Source: Asterella californica
Taxonomy: Eukaryota; Streptophyta; Marchantiopsida; Marchantiales; Aytoniaceae
DNA length: 64,000 nucleotides
Direction of reading: 5' to 3'
NCBI GenBank assembly: GCA_036924285.1
Contig: JAYKYS010000012.1
Location: 12,896,001-12,960,000 of the forward strand
The notes under the pieces are model-generated. The model did not search any database. It was not told the origin of the DNA and saw only the letters and a list, made by a program, of their open reading frames with translations. Of this stretch, positions 46,301 to 57,126 are shown piece after piece (the first letter of the stretch is position 1; each line of letters starts with the position of its first letter). The position numbers were made by a program, and so were the translations under genes.

Positions 46301-49108
46301 TTTGCTTTTGTCTCATCCCACCATTCTTTTACGGGAAAATGTGGAAGATATTCAACATGTACTGTGGATGCGGATGAGCTAAACCAATGACTTTTTGCTC
46401 GCCACATTCTCAGCATTTCATGGCAAAAGGTTCGTGATTGACAAAGCTTCTTGAATATCCCAGCAACTGGAATGTAATCAAATGGTAACATGTTTCTCCT
46501 GAAGATAGTACAATCCATGCGTTCACACCTCTCACCGCAAGATTCACAATCTCGTTTCAACCCGGAGTTGGGTTTCGTCAAACACATGCATCTCTGAGCA
46601 TGTGCTCTATATCTTTCTTGTTCACTAGGTCCATAAGGAATAGAATCATGTATACCATCATTCTGTCCCAAGCACAATCTCCACCGAACTGGTTGGGGCA
46701 TACCTGCTGCTCTGTAAGTATTCATGACAGAATCAAAGCTGGACAATGATTTTAATCCCATCTCTCCTCTCTTCCATTCATCACCAGCATATCTAAGTAG
46801 AGAACCGAGCTTCATATGCTGATAGTCTGGAGGATGTTTTGGAAGTATAGGTGTACTACATTTCCCAAACAATGTTTTGAAGATCTCATCCTGCACCTCA
46901 ATAGCAATCTTACATTTGTCCAACGTATACTGAAGTTTCCATGTCTCTCTATAGATGACTTCATCGAGAATAGGGGTGTACACAGACGAGCACACAGCTT
47001 CCGAAACAGACCTAACCATGGGAAAACTTATGGGATGCGAGATCTCGTCCAAGCTCACGTCTGAGCTCACTGGATTTGTAACTTCATCTTGTTGGCTCTC
47101 AAAAAAGTTTGGATCAAAACTTCTCATCACATACCTCATTTGAGAATACCTCCATAACGTTGAGTGGTAGGATTGAAGTCTTGCTTGAACTTCTGATGGT
47201 CTTGAACCATCCCTTATGATAGCGTTCTCTGCATGACTTTTGACTCTCTCTCTTTCCACTGCAATCTCGGAGGCCAGTTGTCCTGAACGATCTTTCTGTT
47301 TATGTCGATGTAAAGTACGACTGCTGACGAATTGATATCCCCTGTCGGGACGAGCTCTCCTACACATATACTAACAGTCACATTTCTCTCTGGACTCTCT
47401 CAAGTCCATGGTCGATCACAGAAAGGTCCAAATTACTCAGTGCATCGAGTGAACTGAGAGTACCACGGAGTGAAGTCGTAATCTGTATTCTGTGACACAT
47501 CTACACCAGTAACACTCTCTAGCTGCAAATGAACTACCTCTAATTGTAACGAAAGTGTACGTGAAGAGTGTCGAATGAAACTGAATTGTGACTTGATCGT
47601 TCCTCCAGGAGTCTCTCTGCTAGATCCCTCATCTGTCTCTGGCGGACCTTCATGATCATAAGAACATGAGATTAAGTTCCCTCTCGAGGACTGCGAGGAC
47701 TAAGGTAAGTGATACCACTCAGGCTTCCAAACCTGAACTAACCTCGGATCTAGGACTTTTGAAACTACACCGTAGTCGCAAGTTTTCAAACAAATTCATC
47801 TTCTTTTCTCCATCATGGAAGATTAGATACGTGCTAACTCTAGAGCTAGCTGTACTTTCGGCACCTAGATCGATCATTAAATTGGAACAAGCCTGCGCAC
47901 AACTTCCGAGTCAGCATGACAGATGATCTGATGAAGATACTCGTACATACCTACTTCTGCCCCATAGCTTATCAGGTGAAGGTCGTGGACGTAAACGTCA
48001 GTTCAGAAGTCATGAGACAAACCGCACAGCTCCTAACTGTAGCTCCTTCCACTTATATATATGCTCAATAATCTAGTGCCTAGACCTGATATCATGCATC
48101 AAAAGACATAAAATAATCAAAAGACTGCATAGCGCAAAAAATGAAAGGTCTAACCTTCTCTTCAGACAAGCATGTCATACACCACCACAAGACATCTTGC
48201 TTTGGACTCCCTTGTTTCAGTCAGTTCATTTCTACGGTAGAGGCTGGTGGAAAATTAAGACTACAAGCTAGAGAACTATCTCAAGAAGTGAAAAGAAAAG
48301 AAAACGACGGCTAGGTGTGAATGAAAAATTTACACTTATCCAAGAAAATGAAAACAATCTTGCGTGGGCTTCGTCCATCCTGAACCTCGATACAACCACA
48401 TATGGTGCCTTAATGCATCAGCTCGCGTAAACTTTATCGCTCCATAACTTATCACAATCCGTCAATAGAAGTCTGAATACAACCTAATTACATCTCTGGT
48501 CTTCGATCCTAGCTCTTATAGGATCTTCTGTTGAATTTTTGTCCCAAGTTTTCATCCCACTCTAGGGAAAAACAGTCTCAGTCAAACTTCATCAGCACGC
48601 AGGAGTGAGAGGTTAGGCTATAGATGCACAAGAAAAGTTAAAGCTTTTGGATATTTCCAACTCACCAAGGCCTCGTCTTTCCAGAGTTCACATTTAGTTC
48701 CGAAGGCGAGGCGCGCTAACCTTAACTCCTGTCTTTGTGTATAGGTAGGAATCCAAAGCAGATTACACAAAAACGACGGAGTAAACGGTAGCACGGAAAC
48801 TGGAGTCAGAACAAAACAAAGTCATAAACAGAGAGTTAATGCATTAACCCGGATCTCAAAATTGTCACAATAGCGATAACGAGATATTTCAGTTTGTGCC
48901 GTCAATGATATCAATGCCATTTGGCGTACTAAGCCAAGAGAAATCTTCACTTTGATGATTTGATCCTGAACGGGACACTGCATAAGCCAATGAAAATCCT
49001 CACTTCGAGAAACGAAACCAGAACTTGGCAAGGTATATTTCCTGCAAGAACGAAGGAACTTCGTTGTCAAAAGGATCGCAGTCTCATTCAGATCCTCGAG
49101 GAACGTAG
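42790..49108 (-). repeat. inner arm of giant palindrome, right
   Basis: Reverse complement of 36,235-42,530, holding the minus-strand transposase copy. Symmetry ends at 49,108, where the left arm turns into the ~150-bp satellite copy. Confidence 0.92.
43400..47410 (-). pseudogene. Tnp2-family transposase, right copy, disrupted
   Basis: Same three-exon structure as the left copy, transcribed towards it: exon 1 about 47,410-46,101, exon 2 about 45,980-44,870, exon 3 about 44,660-43,400. Exon 1 is one open frame from 47,367 and lacks the left copy's frameshift, but has TAG in place of GAG 13 codons in, so it would need the later Met (MCRRARPDRG). Exon 2 has a two-base deletion near 45,815 (frameshift) and TGA where the left has GGA (GTDH-stop, at about 45,045). 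Exon 3 is split by at least two indels. The core motifs remain visible: YWDGYQ, GDHPAQCKFGG, YDPMHVLALGLF, SFERIVSGYNN. The GDHPA motif is the consensus form here, whereas the left has EDHPT. Confidence 0.8.
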
Positions 49109-49649
49109 AAACCCAGAAATCTTCATTTCAACATTTCTCTATCAGTACTCCAAAAATTTGTTGGTTAAGATTTTTTCTAAATGATTCAGTTTTAAACAGT
49201 TTGGTGTTTACATAGTCTATATATGATACATATATTATATACATAATATACATAAATACGTAAAGATATAGTCCCAGAATTTCATTCAAACATAGATTGT
49301 TATTCCAGATACTTACCTGTAGTCTGCAGGATTTATTTTCCAGGAACAAAAATAATCGAAACAACTACCAGTTGACAGCCAATTATTTTTGATCGTTTTC
49401 TCATCTCAACCAAAGTTTGTTTTCTTTTCCTCTCAAAACGTGACTTTGGATGCATATTCGTCACTTCCATCTGAAGATGGAAAAGAGATACACCATAAAG
49501 ATATTAGGAGGTGTCAAAGAGACTAACCTTACTCGAATATTCCTGCTTGGAGGGGGGAGTTTTTAGTTCAGCCAGGATCTGCTGCCGTTTTTTACTTGCC
49601 TTTCAGTCGTTTCTGTAGTGAAATTTTTCTGTCAAGAAGTTTAATACTC
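49109..49649. other. right-side spacer between inner and outer arms
   Basis: AT-rich, with a short block (gaaatcttcatttcaacatttctctatcagtactc) in the same orientation as 25,525-25,560 on the left. No gene. Confidence 0.5.
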
Positions 49650-50419
49650 AAAGAAATAATTCTCTTTCAGTTTCAAAAATAAAAACTATTTTTTCTCAAG
49701 ATGAATTCTCAATGACACATATGTGCAAAATTGAATGTATGTGTAGCTTTTTCAGTTTATTAAGTATAATCAATTTTTCTTAAATATTCAATTTATATGT
49801 ATATTTTTCTATAATTTTGAGAGTAGAAATGATTTTTGGTTGGGATGAATATGTAATATTAATCACCAAAGTAGTTTTCACATACCGGTTAAATTTCTCA
49901 GTTCAGTGAAATAATACTCGGCGACCTTGAGCACTTGTAGTCGTACTCAAGGTTTGAACCGTGAAGAACTAAAGTGTCTCCTATAAAGTGATAGTAGCCC
50001 TAAACGTTTTCTGGGATTTTGAACGAGGAATAATTTGTTTATAAAATACAAGTGCTTCATTTTAGAAAGAGATCAATAATTCTTGAATATCTATAAATTG
50101 TTAAACTAAAAAGTAATAGACTAATAAAAATATCAGTTTTCTGAAAGCTAGAGTATGAGTACAAGTGCTCCGGGTGAACCACAAAGAAATTATTTTGTGG
50201 GTTTGCTTTTATAGAACTGAGAAACTGTTATACAAAAAGTGGTTTTGGTTACTATATCTTCATCCCAACTTGGAAACTGTGAAATAAAAAATAAACTTAA
50301 AGTTATTCATCAGCTTTACATGTTATGATTCATCTCAAAACAAGCCATTGAATACTGATAGAGAAATGTTAAGATGTAGATTTCTGGGTTTCTTGGAACA
50401 AAAGCAATCATTTCTTTAT

Positions 50420-51025
50420 ATTGAAAATAAACTAAGAGGAAAAGAGGCTATTCTCTTTCATGGTTTTATACTCATACTCGAGGTCGAAGACCCTATGCAT
50501 TTTGTATAAAACCTGAAATTCAGTGACCTCATGGCTTGTTAATTCACTTGAGAAAGCTAAATGTCCAAATACCTTAAAAGGAAAGCGGCAGTAATAGTAA
50601 ATTAAAAAAATAATAAATCAATAAACAAATATCGATTTTGTTAAGACCCTATGCATTTAGTATAAGATCTGAAATCAGTGGACCTCATGGTTTCTTAATT
50701 CACTTGGAAAACTAGGTATCCATATACCTTAAAAGGAAATGAATAGTAATATCAAATTAAAAGAATAATAGTCAATAAAAAAATATCGATTTTTTGAAGA
50801 CCCTATGTACTTAGTATAAAAGACCTGAAATTCAGTGGACCTCATGGTTTCTTAATTCACTTGGAAAACTAGGTATCCATATACCTTAAAAGGAAATAAA
50901 TAGTAATATCAAATTAAAAGAATAATAGTCATTAAAAAAATATCAATTTTTTGAAGACCCTATGTACTTAGTATAAAAGACCTGAAATTCAGTGGACCTC
51001 GTGGCTTGTTAATTCACATGAGAAA
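50420..51025. repeat. ~150-bp satellite-like tandem repeat, at least four units
   Basis: Units share tcagtggacct-atgg, ttcacttggaaaactaggtatcc and ataccttaaaagg. Two adjacent units at about 50,680-50,990 are almost identical, indicating recent expansion relative to the three-unit left array. Confidence 0.82.
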
Positions 51026-51862
51026 ACTAAATCTGAGCACCCAGTCTGCCAATCAGAGACCGGACAAAACAGCCACTGACCATCCTGCGGGCTACCCTTA
51101 TGTGCCATGCGAGCAGTGTTACCGAGTGTCCATGTGAGCGCGCGTTCTATGTGTGACGATTTGGTGTTTAAGTTTGCCTCACGGACCTCAGAGAATCACC
51201 CTTTTCTTACCAAGTGTGCCCATCATCATCCAATTTGAACTTGATAGAACATCTCGCGTTTCTCGAGGGTCAATGACACTCCCCTTCTCACAACGAAGTT
51301 CCTTCATTCTGTAAGAAATATACCTCGTCAAGTTGTGGTTTCGCTTCTCGGAGTGCAGATTTTCATTGAATTTTGCAATCTTGTTTACGTGTCACGCGTT
51401 GCTCAGGATCATCAAAGTGAGGATTTCTCTTGGCTTTAGTATGCCAAATGGCATTGATATCACTGAAGGCACAAACTGAAATATCTCGTTATCGCTATTG
51501 TGACAATTTTGGTATCTTTCTTTATTCAACGAACAGCAGGGTAAGGGCAGCGGGATTTGATCTATATTTGATATCAAATATAGATTGCAAATGAAAAGTA
51601 ATCTAAGACTCTGAACCTCTAAAATAAAATGTCTTGTGAATAAAAATTTATATTCCATGTCATCAATATATGTATTATGATTTTTTCGAACAATACTTGA
51701 AAATATCAATTTTCTTAAAGCTATAGTATGAGTACAAGTGCCCCGGGTGAACCACAAAGACATTATTTTGTGGGTTAGCTTTTATAGATCTGAGAATATA
51801 CAAAAAGTGATTTTGGTTTTTTGCATAAATAGTACGCCAAATGGCATTGATACCATTGACGG

Positions 51863-53729
51863 TGTCGTGTCGTGGACCAGCTCCTACCTGAAATTCAAAC
51901 TTCGATGCTTGTCGCTCCAAAGTCACTCACGAGAAGACAAGCTAGACCCCAGCTTACGGGTTTTTGGCACCACTTCGGATCTTCGTTTTTATCGCACCAG
52001 TGGATAGAGCTCCTTGTCAGCTTTCCATAGGCACTTCATCTACTTCGTTTGGACGCCTAGTGGAAAAGTTACAAGACTCGAAAGATGGAGAAAATAAGCT
52101 AGGCCCCAGCTTACGGGCTTTTGGCGCAACTTCGGATCTTCACTTTCATCACATAGATGGGTAGAGCTCGTTGTCAGCTTTCCATGGGCATCTTGTTTAC
52201 TTCGTTTGGACATCCAGAGAAGAAGTTATGCGATTCGAAAGAAGGCAAAATCAAGCTAGACCCCTAGTTACTTGCTGACTGGGTATTTAGGACTTCAGGC
52301 GTTATATCAAGGACGCAAGGGGCCTGCTTCTTATATTTCAGGAGAGAACTGTACATACGGAGATTGTTGCAAGGGGCTTGCTTAAGGGGCTTGCTTGTTC
52401 CTGCGACTTGTCGGTGAACGTTTTGAAGAATTGGGAAGTCCAATACACGTGCGCAAGGTGTCATCGGGTTCAGATCTGTGCAGGCTACGCACAGGTTAAG
52501 ACGGTTCTTGAAGAGACGGATCGGGTGTTGCGTTCTGAGAGAAATTGAGATGCAGGGGAGAGATTTTGGAGATTTCAGTTACATGTGAAGGAGAGTTGGA
52601 CCGTTCGGGCCGTTCCGGAGTCCAAACTTGCTGTCCTTGGATCCATCGGGATCAGAACACCGAGTTCTACAAGAAATTGAAGACGATACCAAGTTTCGTC
52701 AGGCGGTTTAGGAGTTCTGAGTGAAATTGGCTCGCAGGGGAACGCTTTCGTTAGGTTTTTCATCGCCTGCGACCTAAAATTGGGTTGTTCTTCGCGATCG
52801 GTGTGCCAAGCTCTTCGTTCTTGGTGCCTACGTGATCAGGGAGTCTTCATCTACGCATAGGAGAAGACTGTACGTGAATTGGATTGTTGGTTTGGGCGAG
52901 GTGAGCGAGTTTGAGCCGCAGGGAGTTCGTTTACGTCAGTCTTTTGCAACCTACGATCAAATTTCTTGCGTGGTTTTGCAAGGGGAACTCCAAACGACTT
53001 GTTTGAAGTCTCGTTGGGTTCGTACTAGCGAGATCTATCTGCCAGGGAAGACGGATATCAGTTTAGACGATCCGTTTGTGCGGTGTGCGCGATTTTAAGC
53101 CGCAAGGAGGAGTTTTTGAAGGATCAATCACCTGCGACCGAAAATTGACGATATCTCGGCTATCGGAAGTCGGATCTGAAGGTTTCTTGGGTTAACGGAG
53201 TCAGCGGAGGAGACCTTATCGACATTTGAAGTCCGTTTGATGAAAGGAGGAAGTTCATAGATAGGCCTTTTTCGGTTTCTTCGCTATGGGTTTTGCTCTT
53301 TTGAGTTCGTTAGAGTTCTGGTTGGCTATATACAGCTTGTGATAGCTAGCTTTAGCTAAGAACTTGTACATGGATGTGATTTGGGCTTGGGTTTGGATCG
53401 TGTGATACTGTTGTGGCTCTACTTGTTAGCAAAGGGAAGTTTTTCTTGCTTTGAGCTACGCTTTGGTGTTTTTGGATCAGGGTTGAGAATCAGGGGTTGT
53501 TCTTAAAGGCTTTGAGGCAGGTTACAGACCGCTCTGATCTGTTTTTCAGTTCTGTGCTCTTAGGAAAAAGAACCGGCAGTGTACATACATTTGGAGTGTA
53601 TATATCGCAGCGTTCGTTTTCGTGGTTGTTTTTCTCTGTCTTGTCTCTGTTTCAACACACAACATCTCCACAGCCAGGAACCTCGCGTTTTCCTGGACAT
53701 CCTTCACGCAATATCCGACACGATAACGA
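51863..53729. mobile_element. 1.87-kb insertion in right arm, possible solo LTR
   Basis: The left arm gives the empty site (ccattgacgg directly followed by cacaaactg); here 1,867 bases separate them. The insert begins TGTCGTGTCG and ends in cgacacgataacga, so its ends share a TGTCG/CGACA inverted motif. Inside is a 157-bp direct duplication (agcttacggg at 51,951 and 52,108). No protein domain or clear target duplication is visible. A solo LTR is plausible because the insert is long, non-coding and starts with TG. Confidence 0.55.
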
Positions 53730-55250
53730 CACAAACTGAAATATCTCATTATCGTTATTGTGATAATTTTGAGATCTTTTTTGTTCAGCGAACAGCAGGA
53801 TAAGGCTCAGCGGAATTAAGCGAGGCAAGAGAAACACAACTAGACTAAATATGGTGGATATCCGGTGTTGGTAGTGATTCCTAAGAACCAACCTTCTCGC
53901 TCTCAGCTTGGTGACGCGTGTGGACGTTTGGAATCCTAACTTTATGACTGCTAGGTCCACCAGGATTCCCACTTGGGAGCAACTTATACTTTTGATATCT
54001 GTTTGTTTGTCCTTTCCCGCTAGTGATTCCAGAGTTGTGTTCAACTTTCGGAGATCTATCTTTCATCGGTTCTGGCAGAAAAATGCATTAACTCTTCCCG
54101 GGGTTGATGCATTAACTCTCTGTTATGACTTTATTCTGTTCTGACTGCAGTTTCTGTGCTACCGTTTACTCCGTCATTTTTGTGTAATCTGCTTTGGATT
54201 CCTACCTATACACAAAGACAAGAGTTACGGTTAGCGCGCCTCGACTTCGGAACTAAATGTGAACTCTGGAAAGACGAGGCCCTGGTGAGTTGGAAATATC
54301 CAAAAGTTTTAACTTTTCTTGTGCATCTATAGCCTAACCTCTCACTCCTACGTGCTGATGAAGTTCGACCGAGACTGTTTTTTCGGAGAGTGGGACGAAG
54401 ACTTGGGACAAAAATTCTACAAGAGACCTTATAAGAACTAGGATCGAAGATCAGAGATGTAACTAGGTTGTATTCAGACTTCTATTGAAGGATTGTGATG
54501 AGCTATGGAGCCATAAAGTTTGCACGAGCATTGATGCATTGAGGCACCGTATGTGGTTGTATCGAGGTTCAGGATGGACGAAGCCCACGCAAGGTTGTTA
54601 TCATTTTCTTGGGTAAGTGTAAGTTTTGCATTCACACCTAACCGTCGCTTTCTTTTCTTTTCACTTCTTGTAATAGTTCTCTAGCTTGTAGTCTTAATTT
54701 TCCACCAGCCTCTATCATAGAAATGAACTGCGGACTGCCGTTATGTACGAGCAGTGTTGTCAGGTGTCCATGTGAGCGCGCGTTCCCTGTGTGACAATTG
54801 GTTTAATTTTAAGTTTGCCTCAAGGTCTTCCCACATGTCACCGTTTGGAAAGAAAAGCCAAGTCTGTTGTTGAATGTTTATGAACCTCCTGCGAGGACGA
54901 CTAAGCGCATGTCGCCGCGGCTATGGTCAATCAGGCTGCCAATTACAACTAGCTAATAATCATTTTTTGGGGGTCCACTTCTTAGGAAACCTCACGTTCC
55001 TCGAGGATCTGAATGAGACTGCGATCCTTCTGACAACGATGTTCCTTCGTTCTTGCAGGAAATATACCCTGCCAAGTTCTGGTTTCACTTCTCAGAGTGA
55101 GGATTTTCATTGGCTTATGCAGTGTCTCACTCAGGATCAAATCATCATAGTGAAGATTTCTCTTGGCTTTAGTACGCCTACCTATACACAAAGACATGAG
55201 TTAAGAGTAGCCTCGAAGTTCGTTGGTGTTGGAAATGTCCAAAAGCTTTA
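53730..55250. repeat. dispersed repeat family, right arm
   Basis: Inverted counterpart of 22,752-24,262 and direct counterpart of parts of 36,240-37,130. Starts with the 33-bp cacaaactgaaat...ttgtg motif. Confidence 0.75.
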
Positions 55251-57126
55251 ACTGACCACTTTTCTTGTGCATCTATAACCTAACCTCTCGTTATTGCGTG
55301 CTGATGAAGCCATACAGCAGGTTTAGGGGCATACAACGGGATTTGTGTTCTAGCTGCATACTCGGCTGAGGTATTTGGATATTTCAGTGTACACCTGTCA
55401 TCACTTATAGATGTGTTATATGTGACCTTATATTTCATATTTCCGCATTAGAGAACATCAGGCTTCTAGGCTTCGCTTCTTGGGAGTACCATCTCAAGCA
55501 TTGTTTCTTTTATGAAACTTTTCTTGGATGTAGACCGTTTGGTTACAGATCTTAGACCTGAAGATAAGCTATCCACACCCACCTTTACTACTCAATACGT
55601 ATTACGTTTGAGGATTGTTTTTAGTGTCTAGGCGTGGTCTGATTAGCCATTCTTATATACAGTTATATACCTTTTTATGCCCAAACCCCTGTGATTTACA
55701 AAAGTTCTCAATTTTGTTTGATCGTTTCTCCTCTTTCCCTATAGGCCTAACCCTCTCTATTGAGTGTAGATGAAGTCAAAGACTAAGTCGAGGTGCATGG
55801 CTACATATATTATCAAGATAGCAGGTTGAGGTGCATGCAGCGGGATGTGTGTTCTATCTGCATACTCTGTTGAGGTAATTGGATATTTCATTGCACACCT
55901 GCTCATCACTTATAGATGTGTCTGACACTTTGTGCTCGTTAATTTAATCACTTCCAAAAAAATACTGTATAATGAATAGGTTTGCACTTACCCTCTTAAC
56001 CCCAAGTTGTTATTTCTCTGGGTCTCTTATGCAGTTTGGTTCAAGAGCTTCTTGCATTGTGTATCCGTAGAACAGCTCTATTTCTCAAGTATATATGATA
56101 TATACTCATATTTCTGCATTAGATCAGAACACTAGAGAACAACTGACTTCTAGAGTGAACTTCAAGCTGAGGTGTCATGACTCGTGACTCATGACTCGTG
56201 AAGTTGTGAGGGCTCGCACGGAGCTACGCTTGTTATACTTCTCGTCATTATTGTCCAAGACTGTGACTTCAAGCTGAGGTGTCGTGACTCAAGAGGGTTT
56301 GGGTTCTAGAGTAATTTCTCGCATAGAGTTCCACTTGTTGCACTTCTCGTCATTACTGTCCAAGATTTGCTTCATGTCAGGATGCTGCTGGAGCTGAAGC
56401 CCAATGCCAAATAGAGGTAGAGTTGCTGGGCATCGACGATCAGGACAGTAAGAGATTAGCTTCCATCATCTGAAATCGGATTGTGCGTGTACCTGAACTC
56501 CGACTATGGGTGTATCTTCAAGAGGTGGGTGTATCTTCAAGGAGACTTCAGTTATGTGGTTTAGTTATGTGGATAGTCTGTCTAATGCTACTCCCGTACA
56601 CTGTATCGAATCTATGATGGATGAGACGCCACAACTTATAGTCCTGTTTGATGTAACTTTATTATAACCATTGCCGCTATTTTCTTCTGTGATACATTCA
56701 ACTACTCTAACTACATTTTGTGGGGAAAGATGGATGTCCTAGTCTCTTCGTCAGAACGTTGGATTCGAATCCTACGGCAATGCCTGAACTCTGCTCCATG
56801 TTCAAATTTACCGCTAAACTTTAGCACTCAATAGTGCTTAGATTTTGTCTAACTTTTCATTTGGCACGTCGAAATGATAGTTATTATATAGCATCCGCAG
56901 TCTGTACTTTCCACTATCTGTTCTGACAGTATTACTGGCTTTTGTTAGGCAAGATGCGAGTTAGGCAACTTAGGTTCATGAGTCGTGAGGTCAATGTTCT
57001 AAGTCTCTTTTTGCAGTGAGGTTTTATGCAGTTGGACGTTGTTGCTGCCCTTGCAATGACTGAACCGACCTGCAGAGTTGTCTTACTCTTTGTTGCATTG
57101 ATCATCTACATAAGAGTCATATTTCT
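55251..57126. other. upstream region of right SAM gene
   Basis: Mirror of 20,877-22,750, with the same internal duplications. The SAM gene's first frame is open back to a stop at 57,061 without an ATG, so an upstream exon or a later start is needed. A short overlapping frame beginning ATG at about 57,056 encodes a hydrophobic peptide of doubtful meaning. Confidence 0.4.

Noticed and set aside
56660..56800. tRNA-like T-arm (ggattcgaatcc) with a distant complementary cattgccg/cggcaatg pair; mirrored at 21,200-21,330
   Set aside because: No D-arm or anticodon arm of proper size can be drawn, the T-stem is mismatched, and the left-arm copy changes the conserved loop to ttcaaat.
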